From Rotaria macrura (lineage: Eukaryota > Rotifera > Eurotatoria > Philodinida > Philodinidae): a stretch of DNA of 64,000 nt. The notes below the pieces were generated by a model. The model had not been told where the DNA came from. It made no database searches and worked only from the letters and a program-made list of their open reading frames with translations. The DNA lies in NCBI GenBank assembly GCA_900239685.1, contig OENT01000363.1, positions 1-64,000 of the forward strand, in the 5' to 3' direction. This document shows, one piece after another, positions 11,062 through 24,599 of the stretch (its first letter is position 1; the number at the start of each line of letters is the position of its first letter). A program made the position numbers and the translations under genes.

Positions 11062-14000
11062 CGAAATGTATGAATCGATCTAAATGAACTTTTCGTTTTC
11101 ATTTTCCTTTTATTTATTAGAAAAGTTATCTTAGATCGAATTACTTCGTCTATTTTTACAGTTGGCAGATTGAATATCGATCTACGTGATTATGAAAATG
11201 CAAGGAACAAAAAAGAATATTCATAATGCTTCTTTCATACGAGAGTATATGTCGGACCAAGTGACTTTAATCAAAGAAAAAGAAGTTCATTTGATCCACA
11301 TTCTATTCTTCTTTTTATTGGGCATCGAATGATCGTTCACGTAAAGAAGAGTTCTTTTTCAGATTCATAGCAATGTCGTTGATGATGCAATCGATTCGAT
11401 TTGTACTTCAAACGAGAATGATTAAATATTTCTATTTCCCGTACAATAATTTGATAAGTTCAAATATCTTTAACAACTTGATCTTCCTACTTAAAATTAG
11501 ACCTTAAAAACTATTAGTATGCATTTGATTGACGTGTCACGGCCATAGTAACATTAAAAAGAAAATCGTCAGATGTCTTCGCATAATTTTAAATCTGTCG
11601 AAAAATTTCCATTATGCCTTAAAATATAAGTACCAAAAACTGATGATCGAATAAATTCATTTCAAATTTTTATTGTTGATTGAAAATGGTCGTATTATTC
11701 AAGATGTGACCATAAAGAATCATACGATAGAGCAAAAGAAAACTAATGAATAGAATTGAACCTTATTATCATTGATACTCATCAGCGTATCATTTTTAGC
11801 TGTTAGTTGAATGTGCGCATTAGTATAAAATTTTTCTTCAAGCAACTTACAACGTTTTCGATCGTTTGTCTTTCAATCCTTTCTTCTTGTCCTATCAGTC
11901 ACCATCATATAGCAAATATTACCTGAAAGCAGGACAATAATTTACAAAGCTCATAATATCATGATAAATTTGCAGTTTTCTTTATCATTTAATCATGAGC
12001 TGTCAACTGATATTGCTGGAATTTTATGACAAGTAACATCAAATGTAATACTCATCCATGTAGACATCAAAATACCGCTTAGTATAGCTGAATCCTTATT
12101 CATGCACTATGATTCAAAATGTCCAAGAGTAGAATATTATGCATCATCAAAGCAGGCCACATGATTACAACGACCGAGAGCAGTTGAATAGCTAGATCGA
12201 TCAGTGAAATAACTGATTCCAAACAAATAGTTAACGATGAGTATTTCATATAGGGACGATACTAGAAGAAAGAGTATAGAAAAATAACTAAGATATTGGT
12301 TCTTTCGCCAACAAATATCAATTTATTGATGGTATTGCCAACAAGATTCACTGCACACAGAATACGCTCATGAAACATCAAGTCATCCGTATACGAACAA
12401 ACCGATAGCGAAAATCAAGATGATGATACAGACGAAGTTCAATATGAGTTTATCAGATGATGTATCAATAACACTTGAAACATAATAAAATATATTTTGT
12501 AGCTTGGTTATCAAACAATACAAGAGGCTTGGTGCACAATAACTGTTGTGGTATTATATTGCCATCATCGAAATCATGTATCTTTTTCAAATGATAGTTC
12601 TCTTTTCATTTTTTCTTCGTCAAGAAATCTAAACAAAATAACAAAGAAAATTTATCTGACCCTTATCTGAAAGCATTCAAATAAATCTAAGATTTTAATA
12701 CACACATATTTCTTTTATCACATTTTCAACAATTGATCGTACATTGACTTTTTCATGGGTCAGAAACTTCAACAGTAAACTAGAAGAAAAATTCTTCTCT
12801 GTATTCATATTATTACGGTCATCATAATCACTCATCTCCTTTCCATGTTTCATTTTACATAGACTAGCAAGACGAACCATCGAATTCAGTACATATTCAT
12901 GTAATTATCTATTTCAATATCATTGTGCAAAAAACATTTCCAGAGGCTGAGCAGTCTTGCATATATGTCACTAGCGGCTATTTCAAAAAAATGATTGTAG
13001 AGTGATATTGCTTTTGAAAATCGAGTGAGACAAAGAAAACTCGCGTGGTCGGATACTACTCTAGCATACGCTCTAACGATGCATATAGTATTGTATATTG
13101 CAACAGAATGTAAAGTTATTCTACTTGCTGGATTTTTTCTATTTTCTTGAATATTTCGCAGCCCGTTTTAGTAGAATTTATTAAATAGAAAGTAGTCATT
13201 ATCGGATATACAATCAATAGAAGAAACCTGATGATGAGTCATGCAAATAACCATCGATATCAACACTGACGGATTCTATTATTTCAAATGAAGTCAGAAA
13301 GGACAACAAAAAACTTGTTACATGTCGAAAAACATTAGTAGGTAACAATTAAGAAAAGCAAAACAAAACTTTATTTAAAATGAAAAATTAACAGATTATC
13401 GAATACTATGTGCTTTTTAGAAAATGAGTCCTACATCAATGCAAGATGCTGTACTAAAATCAATATGTCGATGGATAGAAAAATTTTCATAATTTCAATT
13501 AAACTCGCGATATACTTCACAATAAAAAGATTCAGTAGCCATTAAAACTGAGGCTATGCTTATTATTGTTGCCATAGGAGAATATGGAAAATATATAAGT
13601 TAAGGTTTCTGTATTGCTATTGAAAAAAATATCGTTTCTCTTCCAACGGAAGAAGATTATCGGTGAATAAGTTTGCATCAGATAAATCACTAGAAAAATT
13701 TCATGAACAATTGATCGTGTGTTAGAGCGATAATATGCAGAAAAACATTCTAGTATATTGTCTGTGTATAATTTACGATTCCAGAAGTCTCCTTTGTTAA
13801 ATTTATCGAGCCTAGTATCTTTTAATAATCAATCCCATTGTAATATTATAATATATGATCTATCTTGCTCATCTCATGAATTTTAACATACACACATTCA
13901 CAGTGAGTTACACGAAGTTCTCCTGTGCTATAGGTTAAATTCAAGACCGAAAAAATCGACATTTCTCAGGTTCTTAATCAACTTGTAGTTGATCGATATT

Positions 14001-16715
14001 CACTCTGAATTTGACTTGATCAAATCTCGCACTTCCTATCTGCACATGTTGTAAAAACAAATTTTCATTCAGTCGAGAACAGTACTTTTTGGAATATGAT
14101 AGTTCAAAGTATTAATTGCTTTTAGACACAGATGCGCAGAAAAGTAATTCATCAACCATATTACTGTTTGAGAACTTAGATGAATTAAACGAAACGTAAC
14201 ATGAAAAAGGGGAAATTTTGATTTCAGTGATTATATGTAGAGGGTAAGTATAATGCTACTATCATCCTACGAAAAGTAGTCTTCTGTGAAAATAGTGCAA
14301 TGAACGAATGAACTTCGGTTTCCAAACAGAACAATAGTAGAAACGAAAGTTAGTACGATAATGACAATGTGTTGAGGAGAACGTGTTTCTTTTTCTTGTC
14401 TATATCGCAAGAATCAAATGATTCGGTCACAACGGTCTAAATTTTTTACCATAAAAGTAATCATAAATTTTATCATATCCTTACATATAGTCATTCATAG
14501 GAGTTTAGGAAAGTTACTGTAAGTTCGTATAGACACTCAGCCCTTCATATGACTCATGTAAGGCATCAATCAATTAGTTCTTTTCCCCTGAATAGAATAA
14601 TTGTTGTGAAGTGACTTGCACTAGTTGTAAACACTTTTAACGTATCTTCGGGACTACTTCTATCATGAGCAGTTTATCTATGCTCTTGGTAAACATCTAG
14701 GCGTAAACTTTTTCCTGTTCAACAGATGTCAGCATCGATCAAGAGAAAAAAGACAATAATTTATAATCAAGGATAAATGAATTGAGAAAGATTACAATTA
14801 CGATCTAATATTTCAGAATACATCTAAGGTATTCTTAATATGAAGGTTACTAAACAAGTTCCATTTTAGTATCCAATCAAACAAACTAAGCACTATAACA
14901 ACAATAATGGTAGCTAAAAGAACTTTCTTTTTTCTTCTACGGCAACATTATTTGATGGGTCTAATATCGACCATTATGTTTCAGTCGACAAAGCAACTCT
15001 GGAGGTGTTGTTTCAGTTACATTCGATGGTGTTGCCATTGATGTTGATAGAAACTTCCGTATATGTATATGAGCATCCTACGAAATATCGTCATTTCAAT
15101 AATTACTCGTTAATAGACGTATGATTTGTATCGAGTACATGGTTATATCATACTGAATTGCAGTATCAAGAATGTAATTATGTTGGGTTATAGTTCAACA
15201 GTAGTAGAGCAGTGGTGATTCTCCACAAAAAAACATAAACACCTTATGTTTTCAAATAAGTATGATCATTTGAAATGTGAGACTATTCTATTTTTATTGT
15301 TCCCCTAGATTATTAACAAGTAGTGATGTTTTTTTCTTGAAAATTAAGAATAAAACAAGTATTAGTTGCATTTATTGAACATTTATTTCGATCAACTGTG
15401 TTTCCAACGACAGTAGATTCGTTTGAAGCTCAACGATTTGTCCAATAAATACATCGAACAAAATGCGAAGGAGATTTCCCGATATGAGTTTTAGAAAGAT
15501 AGTTGTGTAGAACAGTTGAATACAATGTTTATGCATCAAAGTGATGTCTTAAATCTTGTATTGAATCCAATGAACAGCGTCAATGATACGATAGTTTGCT
15601 TTTATTTAATTTTTTCTCCGCATCATTTCTTGAAGGCAATATTCATGACGAACCAATACACTATTCGTTTGTTGCTTCATTAGATTCATCCGAATAAGAA
15701 TTCGAATGGTAAGTGTGAATATACAGGGTTAGATTATTATGTTATTCGAATTCGTTACGATGAAAATTAGACCGTAAGTATGCAATAATCAATAAAAAAA
15801 AAGTATTTCTTTTCTTGTATTTAGATTCATTTTAACCACAAGTTCAATGATGAGTATGATTTAAAACAAAATATTGATTAATGAAAAAAAATTTTGTTGT
15901 TTGACCGTAGCGGATAAGAGGGGGGAGGTCTTTAGAGAAAAAAGAACCATAACGTCATATTCTGCCCGTGACAACAATGTTTTATTTTTCTAAAAATAAA
16001 TCACAACTTTTTTGGAATTAGTTGTCACAGTTCTCGCTTCAAGCGAAATGCTTCGATCAAACATTGTCATTTGTATTATTTTTTTTTGTATTGCTAATGC
16101 CTTATTTAAATGCAAGCTATTAGAATCGGTATAAGTTGGATGAAGTTTCGATTTTTCAACCCATTCATACACTTTAGCCAGAACTAACTACTATCAATGT
16201 GAGATAGGTGACCATGAAAAAGTAGAAATCAGCTCATCTCTTGTCATGGAGTAGACAGTACTCTGATGATACGAATGTATGAGAAAAACAAGTGCGTTCT
16301 TATGCCGTTTTTCTTGGTGAATGAGACTTTAAGATATGCAATATTCCATGTGTGAATAACAATCGTAGGATCGTTGAACAGATTTATGTTCGTGAGATTT
16401 TTTCAGAGTTGAATTTTTGAACAATTCAAAAGAATAAGTTGAGAAAAAACAAATGCAACGACTGACAATGAATATCCATGACCAAAGTCGTACATGTATT
16501 ACTTGAACTTTGGTTGACCTATTGAATCCATGACTTTTAAGCAAGTAGTCTGTGGCATGGCCACTAAAAATTATACCCTACTCTATGTTATTCTTTCTCG
16601 TACAAAACGGTTTTAGATAGGATTTAGCTGGAGTTTATTAATTCCTAGATTGATTTTTGTTTTAGATATAAATATATATATAACTGATTTCATCTGCATT
16701 AATCAAATTATTAAA
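11062..16715. other. Long AT-rich region without a supportable gene
   Basis: About 5.6 kb. Small open frames (for example 12880-12695, 16172-15990 and 16544-16329 on the minus strand) lack domains, signal peptides or phase-compatible neighbours. A 25-codon frame at 15038-14961 (minus) starts like a receptor N-terminus but stops at once. I see no RNA gene or sharply bounded repeat. Confidence 0.5.
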
Positions 16716-19317
16716 ATGGCTCTTCGTGTACCAAAAGCACCAGGCTTCGCTTCAATGATGAAAGAAGGTTCAAAATACATGCACGGTAAGCAAACAAATA
16801 ACTATTCGATCGAGTTCGTAGAATCGAGATATTAGTATTTACTGATGTATCCCCTAACATGTCTTCTCTATAATTAAGAAAATTTTCAATGATTACGCTC
16901 TACGTATAAGACCAGTATCTGCTTCTTTTTTTTATTTATCATGCACTGTTTTCAAAATATTTCACATCTAATATTTGTAATATACACCAAAGAGTATCTC
17001 TGCAAGGTTCGATTCAATATTGGAAATATAGAAGATAATCATACATGTTGTTATATGTTAGTTTAAGGGTCGTGTGATTATCTAATCAATTTGAAGACAT
17101 CTTGTATTTTTGAATATTATTCATACATAAACGAACGACAGAATGTCGTTGAGTTATCTCACAAATAAGTAAAACCATTGTAGTTGAAAAGAATAACATC
17201 AGATTCTAATTCACAGAATCATGACAAAGAATGACCAATGATAAGTTTTTTTTTATGTTACATGAAGAATAACTTTGTACACGATTACAAACACTTATAC
17301 CTTCTTTTATGATAAAATCTTATTTAAGACGACGTGTACAATCTTTCCAACTAGTATAAAGACAGCTATAAATTCTCACTATTGATATCTTTTTCATGCA
17401 TAGAATAAAAAACGTGTTGTTCATTTTTATTTTTCAGGCCTTGATGAAGCTGTCTATCGTAATATTGGCGCTTGTAAAGAATTGTGCGAAACAACAACAT
17501 CAAGTTTTGGTCCAAATGGTTTAAATAAAATGGTTATAAATCATATTGAAAAATTATTTGTGACCAACGATGCTGCATCGATTCTACGAGAAATTGATGT
17601 TGTTCATCCAGCTGCAAAAATTTTAATGTTAGCAAGTGATATGCAAGAAAAAGAGATCGGTGATGGTACCAATTATGTTATATTATTCGGTGCTAAATTA
17701 CTTGAGAATGCTGAAAGTCTCCTTCGTATGGGTTTATCACCAAGTGAGGTTATCGATGGTTTTAATTTAGCATTAAAACGAACACTTGAACTATTGCCAA
17801 CATTTGAAATCAAAGTTAACTTAACCAAAGAAAACTTGCGTGATAATGAACCAATTGTTTCTAAAGTTCTTCAAACAGCTATTGGAAGTAAACTATTTGG
17901 TTATCATGAATTCTTAGGTGATCTAGTAACAAAAGCATGTTTAACAGTAACTGGAAGTGATTCATCAAGTTCATTTAATGTCGACAATGTTCGTATATGT
18001 AAAATCTTAGGTGGTGGTTTGTTTCAATCAACTTTGGTACCAGGCATGGTATTAAAACGTGAAGTTGAATCAGAAATAACGAAAGTCAATCAAGCACGCA
18101 TCGCTGTATTTAGTTGTCCGATTGATATTCAAGTAACAGAAACCAAGGGAACAGTTTTATTGAAATCAGCTGATGAATTATTAGCTTTTTCAAAAGACGA
18201 AGAAACTAGTATCGAAACACAAATTCAAGGTTTAGCTGATGCTGGTATTAATGTTATTGTCAGCGGAGGTAAAGTAGGTGAAATGGCACTTCACTTCTTA
18301 AATAAATATAAAATTATGACTGTACGTTTACAATCGAAATTTGATTTACGTCGTGTTGCAAAAACAATCGATGCAGTCGTTTTACCTAAACTTCGTGTAC
18401 CAACACATGAAGAAATCGGAGCTTGTGATTCGATCTTCATCGATGAAATCGGTGATACACATGTCGTTGTTTTTAAACATACTAAATCACATATTGCAAC
18501 ATTGATCTTACGTGGATCGACTGATCAAGTAAGTTGATTTTAATCAGGCAATATTTGATTCCCACTGACAAAACACTTATCTACATACCGTATATGAGTG
18601 TCGCTATGGAATGAATAGAGTCGAGTTAGGAATGTTACACCTGAGGTCACTATCGTTCTTTTCATTTCTCTCGTTGTCAACAATCAGTTGTAGAACTTAG
18701 TAGAAAGCATTTTAAACTTGTTGAGCTCTACGAAAAAGTTTTTCAAGCTTGTTAAACAAGTAGTTAATTTGAAGATAAACTTTTATTTTTACATCATTTA
18801 GCTTCTCGATGATTCTGAACGAGCTGTCGATGATGCTGTCAACAATTTCAAGGCTTTAACACGTGATCCAATTTTATTACCAGGTGGTGGTGCGACTGAA
18901 ATTGAATTGGCATCAAAACTCTCGGAATATGCTCGTACATGTCCTGGCATCGAGCAATATGCTATTCAACGTTTTGCTGAAACGTTTGAATATATACCGA
19001 AGATTCTTGCTGAAAATTCAGGTGTTAAAAGTACAGAAATTCTAGCTAAACTTTATGTTGGCCATCATGATAATCCAAATTTGGGCTTTCTTATTGGACA
19101 AACACAATCGGAAATTACAGAATCGACTGACGTAACTTATGATACAGGTGATGTTAAATTAAATGAATTATACGATTTATATATAACAAAAAAATGGGCC
19201 ATTTTATTTGCAACAAAAGCTGCTTGTACGGTTCTAAGTGTCGATGAAATAATATGTGCTAAGCCAGCTGGTGGACCAAAACCAAAAGAGAATAAAGGTT
19301 GGGATAATGATGATTAA
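16716..19317 (+). CDS. CCT8: T-complex protein 1 subunit theta (CCT8)
   Basis: Exons 16716-16785, 17438-18528 and 18802-19317 join in phase to 558 residues (the human protein is about 548). CCT8 is one of eight different subunits of the cytosolic TRiC/CCT chaperonin, which folds actin, tubulin and WD-repeat proteins in an ATP-driven closed chamber. The start M-A-L-R-V-P-K-A-P-G-F-A matches the theta-specific N-terminus and fixes the ATG. Group II chaperonin signatures are present: F-G-P-N-G-L-N-K-M near residue 45, V-T-N-D-A-A, the catalytic G-D-G-T-N near residue 98, and L-P-G-G-G-A-T-E-I-E near residue 413. The C-terminus ends in a short charged tail (G-W-D-N-D-D). Introns are 652 and 273 bp. 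A poly(A) signal AATAAA lies at 19586. Nothing is missing. Confidence 0.97.
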
Positions 19318-20537
19318 ATGAACAAACAATGATTAAGAACAATTAGAGAACAAAACAAAAATACGTTTGTGTGCGTGTGTGTGTGCGTGTAAGTGATGCT
19401 TCCGCAAGCGGATGAATGACCTTGTTATCGTTGTTGTTGTTGTGTTTTTAACGTTATTACTTTCTTCTTTTGTTTTTTTTTTCTATTAATCTTTTGCACT
19501 GTTCTAGGACATCACGTCATCACTTATTATCTCTTTTTTCTCTTGGTTTGTTCTAGAAAAAAAAATCATTTTTAAACATCGGCGAAATAAAAAAAAAAAG
19601 AAATCTTTACTAATTAAACGAGAGTTATTTAGTAGGTAAGCATATCGTATTGTTTCATGACAAGGACATAAACTATGTTAATGATCATGTGTAGAATATA
19701 TGCATATCTAAAGTGAAATCGATTGAAATTTCCTTGCAATCGATGTCGACATCTCAGAATTGTTGTTTTGTAATACGAAAATGTACTACTGAAAATAGTA
19801 CAACTTATAATGTGACAGTTATTCGAACAAGAAGATTTTACTAGTCATATGAGCAGTTCTAGTTGTGACAGTCAACAGACAGTTGGTTATTATGAGTAGT
19901 CTATTTTGGTTCTCTTTCTGTGTCAACTTGTTTTATAGTGAAATACCAAAGGAAAGTTATCATGGGACCATTGCTTTTATGTAAATGTGATCCCACCTTG
20001 AGAAAGTTATTATTTTGATTAATACAATTTTGCTGTGCAGTTCAATGGATTCTAGTAATAACTATACGAACTAGTTGTAGACAAACTTTGAGTTCGGCAT
20101 TTGATTATGAAAGTTCTCCAAAAACAAAATTATTTCATGAGCATAAATCAACTGAAATAGCCCACTATTCGAACAGCGAAGATCCCATGATCATAATTAG
20201 AAATGTTCTTTCAGTAGTTATAATCTTTTCTGATCAGTATGCGTGGTGAAGCATTACTGAAGAGGTCTCATGTTGAACTGCTACCATGCGCCAGACACCT
20301 TGCCGATGTGTTCAGATTCAATATATATTTTTTTTTCGTAAGATATTAATATCATACTTCTCGGTAGAAATCAGATGAGAGTCTAGCTATTGACACATAG
20401 AAGAAAATTCTCGTTACAGATATGCAGTACGGATCGGAGAAGAACTTAACATAAATTATATATGTATACAGATACAATATTCCTAATAAAAAAAATAATT
20501 TTGAAATCATCGATTAGCTAAACTCGATAGTTCAATA
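19318..20537. other. CCT8 3' UTR and non-coding spacer
   Basis: The first 270 bp are probably CCT8 3' UTR, including GT-rich and GTT simple repeats (about 19370-19445), up to the AATAAA at 19586-19591. The rest shows no gene. Confidence 0.55.
19586..19591 (+). promoter_or_regulatory. Poly(A) signal of CCT8
   Basis: Canonical AATAAA 269 bp after the CCT8 stop, within an A-rich run. Confidence 0.55.
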
Positions 20538-21403
20538 TCACACTGTCCGGAAAGTTCATGCAACCGCCCTCCTACTAAAAGTGTGAAACATATGGTTTCC
20601 CTCATCGTGTAGAGCATTCGTTTTTAGGATGGTACACTGATTTTGAGCTAATTGCTTTTCATCGTCTTCTGGCGAAAAGAATAGAATTTTCACGACCAGG
20701 TGTGCTTATGTTTTAGTTATACTGGTGGTGACTGTGACTTTGTACTTCTGTATCTCATTAACCAAGAGTGGTCTGAAGATAAGAAGTGTAGGTTAGGTAC
20801 AATTTCATATGGGCTAAAATCTGTGATGGGGAGAAGAGAAACATATTCGTTCGAAGTCCTCGCATTTTTCAAATGGTCTCTGTAAATGGCTTCACACAGA
20901 ATCAGACAATTTTGAAATTCAGAGACTACTAAACGAAAGAGCAGTCAAAACTCAATCTGCTATTCAGTTTTCAGAGTGATCGAGAAGGATTTCGAAGAGA
21001 TATGTAAAGATTTCAAAGAACAACACGCATTTTACTTGTGAGGTTTTCACGGCTTCTCAATGCCTCATATCCAACGAGTCACTTTTTCCATCTACGCTCA
21101 CTCTAAATGCTAACCCAAATATTACATCTTGTTGCCCTTGATGAGCTCTACAAAACTAAGCATCGTGATTTCTGAAACAGATTTCTCGTTTTGCAATCGA
21201 TTCGAAGTATGATGGAAATACACTATCTACAATATGAGTAGACCTGGCAGTGAAAACTCGTTCCTTTTCTCAAGACGGCAATGAAGCAATTAGGTCAAAA
21301 GCGGTGTAACATCCTAAAAATAAACGCTCTACACGATGGTGGAAGCCACACGTTTCAAGCGTGTAGTAGGAGAGTTGTTACACGAACTTTCTGGACAATG
21401 TGA
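20538..21403. mobile_element. Mariner/Tc1-type non-autonomous element with TA duplication
   Basis: An 866-bp element lies between TA dinucleotides (20536-20537 and 21404-21405). The ends are inverted: the left starts TCACACTGTCCGGAAAGTTC and the right, reverse-complemented, starts TCACATTGTCCAGAAAGTTC. Similarity continues inward for about 170 bp, including TCGTGTAGAGC, TTTTTAGGATG and TTTTCAC-GACCAGG-like stretches on both sides. TA duplications and CACTGTCC-type ends are typical of mariner-like elements. The interior has no transposase frame with a D,D34D-type catalytic core, so the copy is either non-autonomous or a gutted autonomous element. Confidence 0.85.
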
Positions 21404-21736
21404 TATTAGAGGAAGTCTAGTTACTATCAGATGAATCAGAATTGACGAATATAACCTATTATCATGTGATATTGATAATTTCATTCGTATCTCTTTCTAA
21501 TAAATAAAAACAAGGTTGATCATTATTCGATTGAGAAATGACAATTAAATCAATTGTTCTTCATCATTCTGATACAAACATTTATTCGTTTTCGTTCTTG
21601 TTATTATTTTAGAAGAATTATAATTTCATTCTATTGTATCATAGCCTCTCTTTCTCTCTCAATTTCTGTTGTTGCTAAGTCTTTTTATTAATATAATTTT
21701 GTTTTCTTTTTCTACAAGAAAAATAAAGAAAAAACT

Positions 21737-23694
21737 ATGTCTACTGATCAAAGTACAACTAGCAAAGGCGAGGAAGAAATAGTAACATGCAGTGAATTAC
21801 TTGAACAAATCGATGATGAAGAAGCTGAACTAGATCGAGAACGTGCACTGTATGGTAATTGCGATACGGATACATGCACATATGCACAAGTAATACATAT
21901 GACAAACATAAGAAGATAATCATATGTAAAAAGAATTAAACTCAATTTCTTCAGGGATATGTACCACGACAAGCTTTATTTGTTTGTATGACATGTTACA
22001 ATCATGGTAATGAACAACTAGCTGGTATTTGTGCTGCATGTGCATTTCATTGTCACAGTAATCATGATATTAATGAATTGTACACGCGACGGTAAAATTA
22101 TTTTAATTTAAAAGAAAAATATCTATTAAAAAAAGAAAATATTTTTCTAGATTTTTTCGATGCGATTGTGGAAATTCGAAATTAAGTCACCAACCATGTA
22201 AACTATATCCAGTAGGATACATTTCTTTTAAAATTAATATTAAAATGAAATACGATTGTAAGGAAGCGTTGGAGTTCATAGGAAAATGTACAGGTCTGAT
22301 TTCTTCTTCCTTTAATCATGTTACAGATGAGAATAAATATTATTTTGATATATCTGACAATAGACTTTAGATGTGAATCAAATGTTATTATGTTTGTTTC
22401 ATTGGATTTCAGAAAAAGATCGAGTAAAATATACAGCAAAGCAAATATGTCGTCAATATGAATGTAGTCAAATGAATTTCTCGTGATTAGCATAAACATC
22501 TACATCGTGTTTCACTCACATTTGAATGTCACATTAATTATATCGATCGACTTTTTTTGTAGAATAAAGAATCAACCAACGCAGCTAACAAATACGATGA
22601 CAATTTTCGTGGTTTGTATTGTACATGCAAACGTCCTTATCCAGATAAAGAAGCACCGGTAGATTATTTATTTAATCAAATATATTAATTAAATTGTTCT
22701 CCATTTTATTACAGACATCGGACGATGCAATGATTCAATGTATGATATGTGAAGATTGGTTTCACAGTCAAGTAAATATATAACATCTATGAAGTTGTTT
22801 TGTTTTTAATTGATAAATTCTATTGTATCAATTTTTTAAGCATTTGGGTGTTCCATTACCAAAGGAAGAAAATGACACTGATGAACTGGACATGATTTGT
22901 CAAGAATGTGTCATGAAATATCCATTCTTAATTCGTTACGATGGTAAGAAAGTATCATTTGTTTAGTGTAAACTAAATCTTTTTCTTTGTTTTAGAATCT
23001 CAAACTATTACTTCAGTTTCTACAGAAGATAATAGTGCTGGTGAGAATTCATATGAAATTTTATTGTCTATAGAATCAATCGTTTGTTTATCTAGTTGCG
23101 AGCAATCGTCAACCATGTTTGCTTCTTTCAAATAATAAGGATAATAATAGTAATGAACTTCATACAATATTTTTACGTGATAATTGGCGAAAGCGATTAT
23201 GTCGTTGTCCTCAATGTTGTGTAAGTTTTATTGTTTACTTTTCTGATTTTAGTTCATCTAAGTAAGTTTTTTTATTATTATTAGACATTATATGAAGATT
23301 CAAATCTAACGATCGTATTTAATGACGACGATGCTATTCAAGAATATGAAAAACAAGCATTAGCAAAAAGTGAAAATCTTGATGCAGATAAATTATTAAC
23401 GACGTCATTACAAAAACTTGATCATGTAAAAAAATTAGAAGTTTTACAAGGTAAAAATAGCAAACATTTTGAATTCTATTATAAAGTAAAAAAATTTTAA
23501 TTTGATTTATTTTTTAAATTATTTAAGGTATAAATGATTTTAAGAGATCACTTAGTGATTTTCTTCGTGATAAGGCAAATGGCGATGGCATATTAACAGC
23601 CAATGATGTTACAACATTTTTCGCCGGCCTACAAGAAAAACGAAATGAACATAAACGTACCAAATTTCTACCTCCAGATAATTGTAAATTTTAA
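21737..23694 (+). CDS. UBR7: UBR7-type N-recognin: UBR box plus PHD finger
   Basis: Ten exons join in phase to 369 residues: 21737-21889, 21955-22091, 22151-22211, 22563-22658, 22715-22771, 22841-22943, 22996-23040, 23096-23220, 23285-23450, 23528-23694. After an acidic start, residues about 52-117 form the UBR zinc box (C-M-T-C near F-V-C, A-A-C-A-F-H-C-H, H-D-I-N-E-L-Y-T-R-R, F-R-C-D-C-G-N-S-K, C-K-L-Y-P). Next comes G-L-Y-C-T-C-K-R-P-Y-P, which opens a PHD finger continuing through M-I-Q-C-M-I-C-E-D-W-F-H and I-C-Q-E-C. This box order is specific to UBR7, a nuclear PHD-type ubiquitin ligase reported to act on histone H2B. A conserved C-terminal domain begins near R-L-C-R-C-P-Q-C. It is somewhat shorter than human (425). 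The 351-bp third intron is by far the longest; exon 3 ends at a weak GTAGGA donor, chosen because it joins C-K-L-Y-P in phase to N-K-E-S. Confidence 0.93.
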
Positions 23695-23802
23695 GACTAT
23701 GAAAAATCTGTAAAAATCATTTACATATATATATATATATACGTATATTTGTTGTTCATGTTGTCTATTTCTTCTATTAAAAGTCTTTCTTAAACTAAAT
23801 CA

Positions 23803-23808
23803 AATAAA
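23803..23808 (+). promoter_or_regulatory. Poly(A) signal of UBR7
   Basis: AATAAA 109 bp after the UBR7 stop, downstream of an (AT) microsatellite at about 23726-23741. Confidence 0.6.
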
Positions 23809-24029
23809 CATGAGATTCTGATATAACCAAGAAATTCAAATTTTTCAAAATAATTAACTATGTTTGTGAAAGCATCCAGTAGTATATCATAACGAAAGAA
23901 GTAGCTTTATTTGACAGAAGATATTGAATTTTGTTTTATCTACAACTATTAATCTAACAGTTAATAATCCATATCAATGTACTCGTATAATATTATGATA
24001 TACTTCGAGGTAACTATGAAATAAATGGG

Positions 24030-24581
24030 GAAACTTCGAACTTACGTCCGAGAGTTATGTGTACTTCAAAAAGTGAATGAGACAAATCAGTCATTCTAGA
24101 ATGTGTGCACGGATGAAGTATCTTGGGAAACCTTTTTGGGAAACTCCAAGACTACTGATCATATCAGACATATCTAGGCAATTTCGTTTCTAGGTGCAGT
24201 TTTTGTGCATTTGAGACCTTTTTAAGGCGATGTTCTTTTAGAAAGCTGCGACTTGGTTCAAAACTAATATCAGATTCGGAATCAGCGTTAAAAACTGAGT
24301 CGATTTATATACGTTGTGGATAATTCTGAGAAAAAAAGGTTTTTTTGAAAAAATCCCTGTACCACCCCTCAGGGATTGTTCGATGGAAAATGACAATTTT
24401 TTCGATAACTCAGACATTTCTTGCCGGATCCTTCTCATCTTCGAACTCGACCGAGATATTCATCAGACAATTCTGTGCACAAAATTTCCGTTCAATCGAA
24501 TGTATTTGTAAAGAGTTATCGTGTTAACGGCCGGCCGGACACACTGACCGATTCTAGAGTGTACTCACTTTTTGAGTACAC
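24030..24581 (-). mobile_element. Interspersed repeat family A, copy 1
   Basis: About 550 bp, over 90% identical by eye to inverted copies at 35191-36066 and 38957-39500. One end is the hairpin GTGTACTCACTTTTTGAGTACAC (24559-24581), followed inward by TCTAGAATCGGTCAGTGTGTCCGGCCGGCC. The other end reads CTTCGAACTTACGTCCGAGAG. A 66-codon frame inside is present in every copy, but overlapping frames exist on both strands, so I do not count it as coding. This copy shares the internal GATATGATCAGTAGTCTTGG variant with the second part of copy 2. Confidence 0.85.
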
Positions 24582-24599
24582 AAAAAAATTACTGTGATG

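Noticed and set aside
14961-15038. Minus-strand 25-codon frame beginning M-A-T-P-S-N-V-T-E-T-T, like a receptor N-terminus
   Set aside because: It stops at once and no transmembrane exon with a compatible splice phase could be found downstream.
24238-24511. Open frames on both strands inside repeat family A (also at 35245-35534 and 38999-39288)
   Set aside because: They are the same repeat translated in different directions. The frames overlap antisense, match no domain, and are shared only because the copies are recent.
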